The notes below the pieces were generated by a model, which worked only from the letters and a program-made list of their open reading frames with translations, was not told where the DNA came from and made no database searches. The translations under genes were made by a program, and so were the position numbers. A stretch of DNA of 9,194 nt, taken from Clostridia bacterium (lineage in GTDB: Bacteria > Bacillota > Clostridia > Christensenellales > UBA1242). This document shows, in pieces, positions 1 through 6,734 of this stretch. The first letter of the stretch is position 1. Every line of letters begins with the position of its first letter. The stretch spans positions 1-9,194 of the forward strand of contig JAFZUF010000051.1 in the NCBI GenBank assembly GCA_017618475.1, written 5' to 3'.

Positions 1-351
1 CACACTTAACAATGAAGTACCGGTAAGAACTTTTTTAATCAATGTTGGTTTGTCAAGTTGGAAAGTAGTTTGCCAATTTTGCATTCTACTTTCTACCGAA
101 TTTGGAATGTGCTTGCCTTTGGTTTCCATACCTAATAACCTAGGAAATTTAAGAATGGTTGCCCATACTGTTTTGCGATCGACATGCCAAAGATCCATAT
201 AATCTTGAATCCGAATTTCAATCAAATCAATGTCACGCATACAGCTTTTGCTAATCAATTTATTAATGGCAATATCATTTAAGCCCTGTGAAGCATAATA
301 TGCCTTCACGTTACGTAAATTTTTGTCAATTTTTTCTTGTTGTGTACCCAT
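1..351 (-). CDS. Helical-repeat protein resembling mTERF repeats, 3' part cut by window edge
   Basis: An ATG at 351 opens a frame that stays open for 117 codons to the window edge, so the C-terminus is missing. I translated it by hand and found no stop. The protein is mostly helical and repetitive. Residues 47-75 align without gaps to residues 89-117 (period 42): identities include R, Q, D, T and the L and LL positions, with conservative changes between (I/M, D/N, Y/W, W/F, V/L, R/K). A weaker third unit covers about residues 14-37. The unit pattern (amphipathic helix, short turn, helix, then 'FPRLLG' or 'GTSLLS') resembles mTERF repeats, which form helical solenoids that bind nucleic acid in mitochondria and plastids. 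That family link is inferred by eye. It has its own promoter and a weak AGGAAA Shine-Dalgarno at 366-371, 14 nt from the ATG, which is longer than usual. Function unknown; another alpha-solenoid family is possible. Confidence 0.7.
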   Translation of the reverse strand, partial: MGTQQEKIDKNLRNVKAYYASQGLNDIAINKLISKSCMRDIDLIEIRIQDYMDLWHVDRKTVWATILKFPRLLGMETKGKHIPNSVESRMQNWQTTFQLDKPTLIKKVLTGTSLLSV

Positions 352-383
352 TTTAACTATTTTAATTTCCTGTTTCAGTCAAC

Positions 384-413
384 ATTATAAATGATTACCA
401 AAGGAATTTTCAA
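384..413 (-). promoter_or_regulatory. Sigma-A-type promoter for the mTERF-like gene
   Basis: On the minus strand a -35 box TTGAAA (413-408) is followed after 18 bp by a perfect -10 box TATAAT (389-384). Transcription would begin near 377, giving a leader of about 26 nt before the ATG at 351. The site lies in the 84 bp between scpB and this gene, so the gene can be expressed separately from the scpAB run. I found no convincing terminator hairpin in the same gap, so readthrough from scpB is also possible. Confidence 0.6.
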
Positions 414-435
414 GACCATTGGAAACATTTTTCGA

Positions 436-1098
436 TTAATTTTGTCTATTACTGTTATAAAGTTCAACTTCATGATTGGTTGTTTGTTCATGAATTAACT
501 TAATTTTTTCCAATAATTCTTCATAGCTTGGCAAGTTCTTAATATCATCTAAACCAAAGCGTTTTAAGAAATTATCTGTCGTACCATACAAGAGCGGGCG
601 ACCCAAAACTTCCTTGCGCCCCACAATTTCAACCAAATTACTTTGCGTCAAAATTTGAATCGCATAATCACTGCCCACACCACGAATTTGGTCAATTTCC
701 AAACGAGTGACCGGTTGTTTGTACGCAATCACTGCCAAAGTTTCCAAAGCCGCTTTGGTTAAATTACGTTCACGAATTGGATTTAACACCAACCCGACCT
801 CGTTTTCGTAAGCCGGATTCGTGCAAAATTGATAATTGTTACGATATTTAATTAAGTGAATGCCATTGTCCCCACTGAACTGTCCACGCACAAACTCCAA
901 TGCGGTTTCGGCTTCCTTTTTAGATACGCCCAATTTTTGACAAAAGATTTCCACCGGCAAACCTTCACCGCAGGCAAATAAAATTGCGGTCATTTGGTGT
1001 GCCAATTCCTGTACACGATTGCTTGGTGCTGCCACTTTTTTATTTTGCGGTTTAAGCGCCGAATTCACTGTCGGTAAGGTCAAGATTTCCGTTGCCAA
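436..1098 (-). CDS. scpB: Segregation and condensation protein B (ScpB)
   Basis: ScpB is the winged-helix (kite) subunit of the bacterial SMC-ScpAB condensin, which compacts and segregates newly replicated chromosomes; it binds the kleisin ScpA as a dimer. The family signature is clear: 'AILFACGEG' at about residues 38-46, 'ALETLAVIAYKQPVTRLEIDQIRGVGSD' split across roughly residues 117-145, then 'GRPLLYGTT' and a 'FLKRFGL' motif near the end of the second winged helix. At 220 residues it is slightly longer than usual because of about 30 extra N-terminal residues. The chosen start is TTG at 1098, not ATG, because a strong AAAGGAGG lies 5 nt upstream. The first good internal ATG (993, Met36) would give a family-typical N-terminus but has only a poorly spaced AGGA. 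The gene overlaps the end of scpA by 47 nt, implying translational coupling. Confidence 0.95.
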   Translation of the reverse strand: MATEILTLPTVNSALKPQNKKVAAPSNRVQELAHQMTAILFACGEGLPVEIFCQKLGVSKKEAETALEFVRGQFSGDNGIHLIKYRNNYQFCTNPAYENEVGLVLNPIRERNLTKAALETLAVIAYKQPVTRLEIDQIRGVGSDYAIQILTQSNLVEIVGRKEVLGRPLLYGTTDNFLKRFGLDDIKNLPSYEELLEKIKLIHEQTTNHEVELYNSNRQN

Positions 1099-1831
1099 AT
1101 TCTCCTCCTTTCACAATTTCGATTTCGCCAAAGGCTTGTTCTTGTCGGCAAGCCACCAACTGTCGTTTCAACAATTCTAAGACCGCCAAAAACGTGTTAA
1201 TGACTTCGCTGCGGGTAAAGTCAGCTTCAAATAACTGACTGAAGCGCAATTGATTTTTGGTTTTCAACCGCGTTACTACATCTTTAATTTTATCTGCTAC
1301 AGTAAATCTGTCAAGTTTTATTGTGGTCTTTTCCACTTTGGCACTATTTTCACCAACGCGCGCCAAAATCGAAGTAAACGCATTGGTCAAATCGTCAAAG
1401 GTGACACCTTCCAATTTCCAATTAGTATTAACTTTCATCACCGCCGGCGCACGGTAGTAACGCCCCACTTCATCCATTGTTTTCAAATCTTCGCAAGCGT
1501 CTTTTATCAAGGCGTACTCTTCCAAACGTTGGCGGAGTAACTCTTCTTCATCTTCCTTTTCGGGTTCTTCTTCGACCACGCGTGGCAAAATTTGTTTACT
1601 TTTAATTTCCACTAAGATGGCGCCGACTTCAATAAACTCACTGGCTAAATCCAAATCCAAAGTCGGCAATTCGTTCAAATAAGATAAATACTGCGACGTC
1701 ATGTCACCTAGATGCACCGTTTTAATATCCAATTTATGTTCACGCACCAATTGCAGCAACAAATCAATCGGCCCGTCAAAATCAGCAAGATGTACTTTTA
1801 CATCTTCATTAGCGCGTTGAATCATCCCCAT
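1052..1831 (-). CDS. scpA: Segregation and condensation protein A (ScpA, kleisin)
   Basis: ScpA is the kleisin that bridges the SMC heads and recruits the ScpB dimer, closing the condensin ring on the nucleoid. The N-terminal kleisin motif is plain: 'FDGPIDLLLQLVREHKLDI' at about residues 18-36, followed by 'DLDLASEFIEVGAILVEIKSKQILP' in two helices that contact the SMC neck. An acidic linker (EEEPEKEDEEE, about 88-98) precedes the central helical part, and the C-terminal winged helix covers roughly residues 180-240. The length, 259 residues, is normal. A short extra tail after 'FGEIEIVKGG' is encoded where the scpB start overlaps. The start ATG at 1831 lies 11 bp below the stop of the M50 protease gene. 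No good Shine-Dalgarno is visible there, and a second ATG two codons on is equally unsupported, so translation may be coupled to the upstream gene. Confidence 0.96.
   Translation of the reverse strand: MGMIQRANEDVKVHLADFDGPIDLLLQLVREHKLDIKTVHLGDMTSQYLSYLNELPTLDLDLASEFIEVGAILVEIKSKQILPRVVEEEPEKEDEEELLRQRLEEYALIKDACEDLKTMDEVGRYYRAPAVMKVNTNWKLEGVTFDDLTNAFTSILARVGENSAKVEKTTIKLDRFTVADKIKDVVTRLKTKNQLRFSQLFEADFTRSEVINTFLAVLELLKRQLVACRQEQAFGEIEIVKGGEFGNGNLDLTDSEFGA
1099..1111 (-). promoter_or_regulatory. Strong ribosome binding site deciding the TTG start of scpB
   Basis: The minus strand reads AAAGGAGG (1111-1104), then 5 nt (AGAAT), then TTG (1098). This is close to the anti-Shine-Dalgarno consensus and is the best ribosome binding site seen in the window. 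It lies inside the last codons of scpA. It favours the TTG over the internal ATG at 993. Confidence 0.75.
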
Positions 1832-1842
1832 TTGCTTTTATG

Positions 1843-2475
1843 TTATAGGAACAAATGCCAAAAGTCAAGGAATAACCCGCACACCCAAGTTTGCATGAAT
1901 TCCAAGATGTTCGTAAAATAAATTATAATCATTAAAATGATTATAGCGAAAATGTGATTTTTGCGCATAAAACGCACATAACCACTATTTGGTGCTAAGG
2001 ATGCCACCAAGTTAAAACCATCTAACGGTGCAATTGGTAAAAGGTTAAACGTAGCAAACACGATGTTAAATAACATGATATAAATAAACAAATATTGCCA
2101 CACAGACTTATCCGCCAGTAGCACATAGAAGAATGACGCAATAAACGCAACCAGTAAATTGGTAATAATCCCCGCCAACGACACCCAAACACAGCCCGCG
2201 CGACGATTTTTAAAATTATCCGGATTGATTGGCACTGGAATTGCCCAGCCAAAACCAAATAACAAGAAACAAACTGTACCGAGGCCATCCAAATGCTTAA
2301 CTGGATTCAAAGTTAACCGCCCCGCATATTTTGCCGACGGGTCGCCACACCATAATGCTACCAAACCATGCGCCACTTCATGCAAAATCAAAGCAATTAA
2401 AATTGCAATGATATAAAATGCAAATAAGGCTAAGGTCTGGTGAAAATTATCACTGGTGCGGATTAAATCTAACAT
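1843..2475 (-). CDS. Site-2 protease family (M50) intramembrane zinc metalloprotease
   Basis: This 210-residue polytopic membrane protein belongs to the M50/site-2 protease family, which cleaves substrates within the membrane with a zinc ion. The catalytic HEVAH (HExxH) is at residues 32-36 in the first long helix. The second zinc-ligand motif 'NLLPIAPLDG' is at 144-153, with Asp152 as the likely third ligand. Between them are 'FGWAIPVPINPDNF' (75-88) and 'AGIITNLLVAF' (about 101-111), both typical of the compact YwhC-like branch. No PDZ or CBS domain is present. Hydrophobic stretches lie at about 14-40, 62-80, 97-120, 127-148 and 171-190. The start ATG at 2475 follows GGGAAG by 4 nt and lies 11 bp after the CvpA-like gene stop. 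M50 genes next to scpA-scpB are common in Clostridia, but the physiological substrate is not known from sequence. Confidence 0.92.
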   Translation of the reverse strand: MLDLIRTSDNFHQTLALFAFYIIAILIALILHEVAHGLVALWCGDPSAKYAGRLTLNPVKHLDGLGTVCFLLFGFGWAIPVPINPDNFKNRRAGCVWVSLAGIITNLLVAFIASFFYVLLADKSVWQYLFIYIMLFNIVFATFNLLPIAPLDGFNLVASLAPNSGYVRFMRKNHIFAIIILMIIIYFTNILEFMQTWVCGLFLDFWHLFL

Positions 2476-2486
2476 AATACTTCCCG

Positions 2487-5030
2487 TTATTCACCCGCGG
2501 ATGCATTTGCTTCCGCCATTAATCCTTGAACAACTCCCCACAAGTCGCCAATATTAGTTTGTAAATTGTGTTTTAAATTTTCAATTTCTTCATCAGTCAA
2601 AGCATTATTTTGTAAATCATCCAATGTCTGTTGTAAGCTATTGATATTGGTTTGTACTTCACCGATATTAGCATCTGGGCCAAAAACCTCATGTAGTTTA
2701 TCCGGGTCCTCAACCTCACTCAAAATGTCGTTCAACGCATTTTGCACTGTGTTACTAACTTCCGGAATATCCATTAAATCGGTTAACATATCCGCTACGT
2801 CGCTCGCATCCAAGTCATTAACTGCATCAAAGAATTCACCAGCCAAATCATCAATACTTTCAGCATTTGAAAATTTATCAATCAAATCACCCAACGCCGA
2901 ATTATTAATCACGTCAGCAACATTAACAATACTTGCTAAAGTTGATTTCCATTCGGTTTTCTCTTTATTTAACATGTCAATCAACATTTGCATATAATCG
3001 CCTTCTTCACCGGTTTTCATGGTTTCTAACTTACTGATTAAGAAAGTTTTTACTGGTGGAAATTCATTAACTAAACGATAAAGAGCATTCGTTAATTCAT
3101 CAATTTTTTTATACTTTACATCGTCATTATACGTTGTCGCAGTAAACTCTTCGGGGTGTGCTTCAAAATAATCTTTGCTGATAGCTAAGTCCGCCATGTA
3201 TTTCAAAACAGCACGCGCTTGTGCCACCCCGTTGTCAAGGGTTTTACCTTTGGCTTGCGCATCTGCAATTAACTCAGCTTTGTTTTGATTAATCTCATCC
3301 ATAATATTAACGTAATTGTTTAATACACCCGATACGTCTAACATAACAGAACCTAAACGTTCCCAATTACCTTGTACCAAGGTACCATTACTTCGGGTAT
3401 GGGTTAAAGCATTTTCGCCAACAAACATTGGAATTAAGTCATTTACCAAAGTCTGTAAATCATGATCGCCACTAAACGTATTATCCAACATTTTGCTATA
3501 AAGGAAAAGATTATCAAAATCATTTTGACCAATCAATTGTACCAAAGAAAATTGTGTTAAACGTGTACCAATAATGTTAATCAGCGGTGTACCCTTTGCG
3601 TAATTATCTTGCGCCTTAGTTAAACGCGCCGTGGTCAAGTCTAAGTAATCCTTAGCCCCCAAGCCGTTTTGTGCCAACGCCTGCGTTAAAGTAGTTTTTT
3701 CAACACCTTCGTAAGTGATTTCGTAATTATCGCACATTTCAACCAAATTAAGAATATTGATTAAATCATCATGCACTAAATTTAATTGACGGTCAGCAAC
3801 ATAGTTCACGCCCGCGCGTAAACCTTTCGCAAATTGCGCATAATTTGTTGGCGCTGTTTCGCCTTCAGCTAAATCAGGATATGTAAATACGCGTTCCGTA
3901 GTTGCAGATTTGATAATCATGCCATAAATACTGTTTTCGTAAATATCCGTACCTGCCAACATAGTTAAATTGTCATTATACGGTTCGCTCAAAATCTTTT
4001 CCATGTCAGCAAGCAAATTATTGGCAACATTTAAAATTTGTAAATTAAATGCCTTATCCAAAAATTGACGCATCACGCGATAATCTTCAGAGGTTATTTC
4101 GGTTAAATCTAACCTACCATTTTGATACGCATTTTGAAATTTTTTCACTACCTTGCTAACGGTTTTCGCATCTACCACTAATTCAAAACCACTGTTAATA
4201 TCATGCACTAAGTTAATGTTTTTACCATTTGCAACACGTACTGTTAATTGATACTCCAAAGCTTTTTGGGATAAAAATTCCAAACCGCTATATTTCATGA
4301 AATTATTATAACTTTGCATTGGCTTGTTGTATTTTTCCAACAAGGCACCGTAATCAAAACCATTACCATCATCGGTAAAATCAACTCCACCTACCGCCGC
4401 AACTTGTGTTGTAGATTGAGTTTCGTTCGTTTGTTTAGCCTCATAAATGGCCGCTTGGTTAACCATAGCCACAATCCCATTTACCGGGAATAACAAAATA
4501 ACAAACAATAATACACCTTGCACCGCACCAACTAATAAACCACCAACACGATGACGTTCCAACTTATTACCGTTACGGTCACGTTTTGGTGCTGCAAAGC
4601 GTGCAACAACCGCGTAGATACTCCACGAAAAGATTTTAATAACAAAGTACAACACCAAAAACAAAGCCACGTTAACAATTGCTAAAACGATACCGACGGC
4701 ATAATCTTTGATATAACTTCCAAATGGCTTAACATAATCACCGAAATTTTCTTGTAAATATTTAACAATTGCATCACTGACATCATCCACACTTTGCGCT
4801 GGTGTACGTCCCATTACTTCAATATCAGAACCGAGCAACGCCTGTGAAATTAAAGGTGTCACCAAGAACGCAACGACCAGCAACCCTACCAGAATCACCA
4901 AGCGAATACTGGCGCGCTTTACACCACGTCCCAATCCGAACAGCATTCCTAACACGACAAATACCGCAAACACGATTAACATGCCGAGCGACAAGAACGG
5001 CGAAATTTTTTCAAAAATTGTATCAACCAT
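2487..5030 (-). CDS. CvpA-like four-helix membrane protein with long exported helical domain
   Basis: This 847-residue protein starts with a CvpA/colicin-V-production-like module: four hydrophobic helices at about 11-33, 42-65, 110-134 and 163-190, with the typical 'GLGRGVKRASIR' after helix 1 and a Gly-rich 'RVGGLLVGAVQG' entering helix 4. CvpA proteins usually end soon after helix 4; this one continues for about 650 residues. The loops after helix 1 (35-43) and helix 3 (144-162) are rich in Lys/Arg and the loop at 66-109 is acidic. By the positive-inside rule the C-terminal part therefore lies outside the membrane. That part is acidic, mostly helical, has no cysteines in its C-terminal half, and ends with a likely coiled coil (about 780-830). 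I do not recognise the domain. ATG 5030 is preceded in frame by TGA two codons upstream, so the start cannot be earlier. No Shine-Dalgarno is seen. Confidence 0.8.
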   Translation of the reverse strand: MVDTIFEKISPFLSLGMLIVFAVFVVLGMLFGLGRGVKRASIRLVILVGLLVVAFLVTPLISQALLGSDIEVMGRTPAQSVDDVSDAIVKYLQENFGDYVKPFGSYIKDYAVGIVLAIVNVALFLVLYFVIKIFSWSIYAVVARFAAPKRDRNGNKLERHRVGGLLVGAVQGVLLFVILLFPVNGIVAMVNQAAIYEAKQTNETQSTTQVAAVGGVDFTDDGNGFDYGALLEKYNKPMQSYNNFMKYSGLEFLSQKALEYQLTVRVANGKNINLVHDINSGFELVVDAKTVSKVVKKFQNAYQNGRLDLTEITSEDYRVMRQFLDKAFNLQILNVANNLLADMEKILSEPYNDNLTMLAGTDIYENSIYGMIIKSATTERVFTYPDLAEGETAPTNYAQFAKGLRAGVNYVADRQLNLVHDDLINILNLVEMCDNYEITYEGVEKTTLTQALAQNGLGAKDYLDLTTARLTKAQDNYAKGTPLINIIGTRLTQFSLVQLIGQNDFDNLFLYSKMLDNTFSGDHDLQTLVNDLIPMFVGENALTHTRSNGTLVQGNWERLGSVMLDVSGVLNNYVNIMDEINQNKAELIADAQAKGKTLDNGVAQARAVLKYMADLAISKDYFEAHPEEFTATTYNDDVKYKKIDELTNALYRLVNEFPPVKTFLISKLETMKTGEEGDYMQMLIDMLNKEKTEWKSTLASIVNVADVINNSALGDLIDKFSNAESIDDLAGEFFDAVNDLDASDVADMLTDLMDIPEVSNTVQNALNDILSEVEDPDKLHEVFGPDANIGEVQTNINSLQQTLDDLQNNALTDEEIENLKHNLQTNIGDLWGVVQGLMAEANASAGE

Positions 5031-5037
5031 TACTCAT

Positions 5038-5067
5038 ATTATACACATAAACCGTCCCCTTTTGCAA
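5038..5067 (-). promoter_or_regulatory. Internal promoter upstream of the CvpA-like gene
   Basis: The minus strand carries TTGCAA (5067-5062), an 18 bp spacer and a perfect TATAAT (5043-5038). Only 7 nt separate the -10 box from the ATG at 5030, so the predicted transcription start falls at or next to the start codon and the mRNA would be leaderless or nearly so. A second TATAAT at 5109-5104, farther upstream in the same 102 bp gap, lacks a good -35 box but would leave a normal leader; that is the main alternative. Confidence 0.5.
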
Positions 5068-5132
5068 CGTTTTAACAATTTTTTCAGAAATTCAATTAAC
5101 ACAATTATACTACCAATTAACTAATTATTTTC

Positions 5133-5600
5133 TTAATCTTCAATATTTTTAAGACTAGCAATTACCCGCGCCGCCTCACGTGCCAAATCGCGTTCTTTAA
5201 TTGTTTGCTTTTTGTCGACCACGTTTTTACCAGTGGCAATCGCAATGCTGATTTTCAATAGGCCATTGTTCGTCCAATAAACTTTTAACGGTACACACGT
5301 ATTCCCCTTGACATTAATTGCTTTCGCAATCTTTGCAATTTCGGACTTGTGTAATAACAACTGACGATTACGGCGCGTGTCTTGTTCCGCCACCACTCCG
5401 TTTTGATATGGTGCAAAGTAAGCATTCTTTAACCAAATTTTACCACTGGCAAATTCCAAGTGGATAAAACTTTCGGTAATCGTCACATGCCCCGCACGGG
5501 CGGATTTCACTTCCCAGCCTTGCAAACTTAACCCCGCCTCAAAGGTATCATGCAAAAAATAATTAAATCGGGCTTGCCGGTTTTCCGCAATTACTTTCAT
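5133..5600 (-). CDS. smpB: SsrA-binding protein SmpB
   Basis: SmpB binds tmRNA (SsrA) and delivers it to ribosomes stalled on broken messages, so that the nascent chain is tagged for degradation and the ribosome is freed. The 155-residue length is usual for the family. Family motifs in order: 'NRQARFNYF' (7-15), 'EAGLSLQGWEVKSARAG' (about 21-37), where the Trp replaces the usual Thr, 'RNRQLLLHKSEI' (about 77-88), 'VPLKVYW', and the C-terminal 'GKNVVDKKQTIKERD', close to the common GKxxxDKRxxxKxRD. The basic C-terminal tail that reaches into the decoding centre is present. The start ATG overlaps the trpS stop as ATGA, so translation is probably coupled to trpS. No clear Shine-Dalgarno is seen. 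The tmRNA gene (ssrA) is not in this window. Confidence 0.97.
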   Translation of the reverse strand: MKVIAENRQARFNYFLHDTFEAGLSLQGWEVKSARAGHVTITESFIHLEFASGKIWLKNAYFAPYQNGVVAEQDTRRNRQLLLHKSEIAKIAKAINVKGNTCVPLKVYWTNNGLLKISIAIATGKNVVDKKQTIKERDLAREAARVIASLKNIED

Positions 5601-6613
5601 ATTTGATAAATACCCATCGCCCGTTTAACTTCCGCCAATGTCATGTCGGTCAACTTCCGTGCACATTTTGTCCCCTCACGCAAATAACCACGTACTTCGT
5701 CCATGTGTTGTTCATAATAGGCACGACGTTCACGCATGGGTGCCAAAATTCCATTCAAGCATTCAAACAACAATTTTTTCAAAACCATATCACCCAAGCC
5801 ACCTTGACGGTACTGCGCCTTTAAATCAACCAAGTGTTTTTTATCTTCATAGAATGCGTCTAAATACATGAATACCACATTACCTTCCACTTTACCCGGA
5901 TCACTAACCTTAATGTGATTCGGGTCAGTGTACATCATGTTAATTTTACGTTTCAATTCTTCCGCACTGTCTTTAATGTAGATACAGTTACCCAAACTCT
6001 TGCTCATCTTACCCGCACCATCAATACCAACCAAACGGCCGCTTGCATGTTCGGGAATCAATGCTTCGGGCATAACCAAAGTTTCACCATACATGCGATT
6101 AAATGTTGCTACGATTTCACGAGTTTGCTCCAACATCGGGGCTTGGTCCGCCCCTACTGGCACCAACGATGCACCGAATGCCGTAATGTCGGCCGCCTGC
6201 GAAATTGGATAATTCACAAAACCAACCGGTACTTCGCGACGATATCCCTTGGTTTTGATTTCAGTTTTGACCGTAGGATTACGTTCCAAACGCGCCTGTG
6301 TCACCAAGTTAGCATAAAACATTGGCAATTCATACAATGCCGGAATTGCACTTTGCAAAACAAAATGAATTTTTTGTGGATCCAACCCCACCGCCAAATA
6401 ATCAAGCATTAATTCTTCCACCGACGTGGTAACTTTTTGCACGTCGTGTGCATGGTCGGTCAATGCTTGCAAATCCGCAATCATCACAAACATTTCGAAT
6501 TCGTCTGTCGATTGCAGGCGCACACGGTTCGCCAAACTGCCTGCATAATGCCCAATGTGTAAATTTCCACTCGGCCTATCCGCCGTCAAAATTACTTTCT
6601 TTTCATTGTTCAT
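5597..6613 (-). CDS. trpS: Tryptophanyl-tRNA synthetase (TrpRS)
   Basis: This is a class I aminoacyl-tRNA synthetase that charges tRNA-Trp with tryptophan using ATP in the cytoplasm. The 338 residues are full length. The N-terminal Rossmann fold shows 'PSGNLHIGHYAGSL' with HIGH at 19-22. 'IADLQALTDH' follows at about 45-54, then 'VGADQAPMLEQTREI' at 153-167 and the KMSKS loop 'GKMSKSLGN' with KMSKS at 202-206. The 'DQxPMxEQTREI' form, rather than the commoner 'DQxxHLELTRDI', is the variant I associate with lactic-acid-bacteria-type enzymes. No extra domain is present. The gene ends in TGA, overlapping smpB by 4 nt. No T-box leader fits in the 121 bp upstream, although trpS is often T-box controlled in Bacillota. 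No Shine-Dalgarno precedes the ATG; see the promoter entry for a possible leaderless start. Confidence 0.97.
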   Translation of the reverse strand: MNNEKKVILTADRPSGNLHIGHYAGSLANRVRLQSTDEFEMFVMIADLQALTDHAHDVQKVTTSVEELMLDYLAVGLDPQKIHFVLQSAIPALYELPMFYANLVTQARLERNPTVKTEIKTKGYRREVPVGFVNYPISQAADITAFGASLVPVGADQAPMLEQTREIVATFNRMYGETLVMPEALIPEHASGRLVGIDGAGKMSKSLGNCIYIKDSAEELKRKINMMYTDPNHIKVSDPGKVEGNVVFMYLDAFYEDKKHLVDLKAQYRQGGLGDMVLKKLLFECLNGILAPMRERRAYYEQHMDEVRGYLREGTKCARKLTDMTLAEVKRAMGIYQI

Positions 6614-6619
6614 CTAAAC

Positions 6620-6649
6620 ATTGTAACACGTAACCATGTACCATGAAAA
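6620..6649 (-). promoter_or_regulatory. Candidate extended -10 promoter for trpS
   Basis: The minus strand shows TTTTCA (6649-6644, four of six matches to TTGACA), an 18 bp spacer and TACAAT (6625-6620) preceded by TGT, i.e. an extended -10 element. Only 6 nt lie between the -10 box and the trpS ATG at 6613, so the message would start at about the A of the ATG. The absence of any Shine-Dalgarno fits leaderless initiation. The -35 box is weak, so confidence is limited. Confidence 0.45.
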
Positions 6650-6687
6650 GTAAATAGTAAACAACCAACTTCCGACATAATTTCATC

Positions 6688-6695
6688 GGGGGGGG
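6688..6695. repeat. Homopolymer run of eight G
   Basis: Eight consecutive G on the plus strand (C on the minus) lie between the terminator of the surface protein gene and the trpS promoter. No other run of this kind exists in this AT-rich window. It is outside any supported coding region, so length changes would not shift a reading frame; it could alter spacing upstream of the trpS promoter, but nothing shows that it does. Confidence 0.8.
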
Positions 6696-6697
6696 AG

Positions 6698-6725
6698 ATA
6701 AGAAAAACCGCCCTCACGGACGGTT
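6698..6725 (-). terminator. Intrinsic terminator after the repeat-rich surface protein gene
   Basis: The minus strand forms an 8 bp stem, AACCGTCC (6725-6718) with GGGCGGTT (6713-6706), closed by a GTGA loop and containing one G-T wobble pair. It is followed directly by a T-rich tract (TTTTTCTTAT, ending at 6698). The stem begins 10 bases after the stop codon of the surface protein gene at 6737-6735, so it separates that gene from trpS. Confidence 0.88.
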
Positions 6726-6734
6726 CTCCCACTC

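Noticed and set aside
400..437. Hairpin after scpB (CCAA paired with TTGG) as a terminator.
   Set aside because: The stem is only about 4 bp with a large loop and no following T tract; the sequence is better read as the -35 region of the next gene's promoter.
5915..6412. Long plus-strand open frame opposite trpS, 165 codons, and similar plus-strand frames elsewhere (1250-1540, 2566-2997, 6900-7310).
   Set aside because: They lie opposite well-identified genes, have shadow-like composition, and lack ribosome binding sites or recognisable motifs.
6603..6686. A 27-codon open frame on the minus strand (ATG 6686 to TGA 6605-6603) overlapping the trpS start, a possible leader peptide.
   Set aside because: It has no Shine-Dalgarno (a C run precedes the ATG) and contains no Trp codons, so it does not look like a tryptophan-sensing leader. 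The predicted trpS promoter also lies inside it.
6614..6734. A T-box riboswitch upstream of trpS, as is common in Bacillota.
   Set aside because: The whole gap is 121 bp and includes the previous gene's terminator. No T-box consensus or specifier stem is visible.
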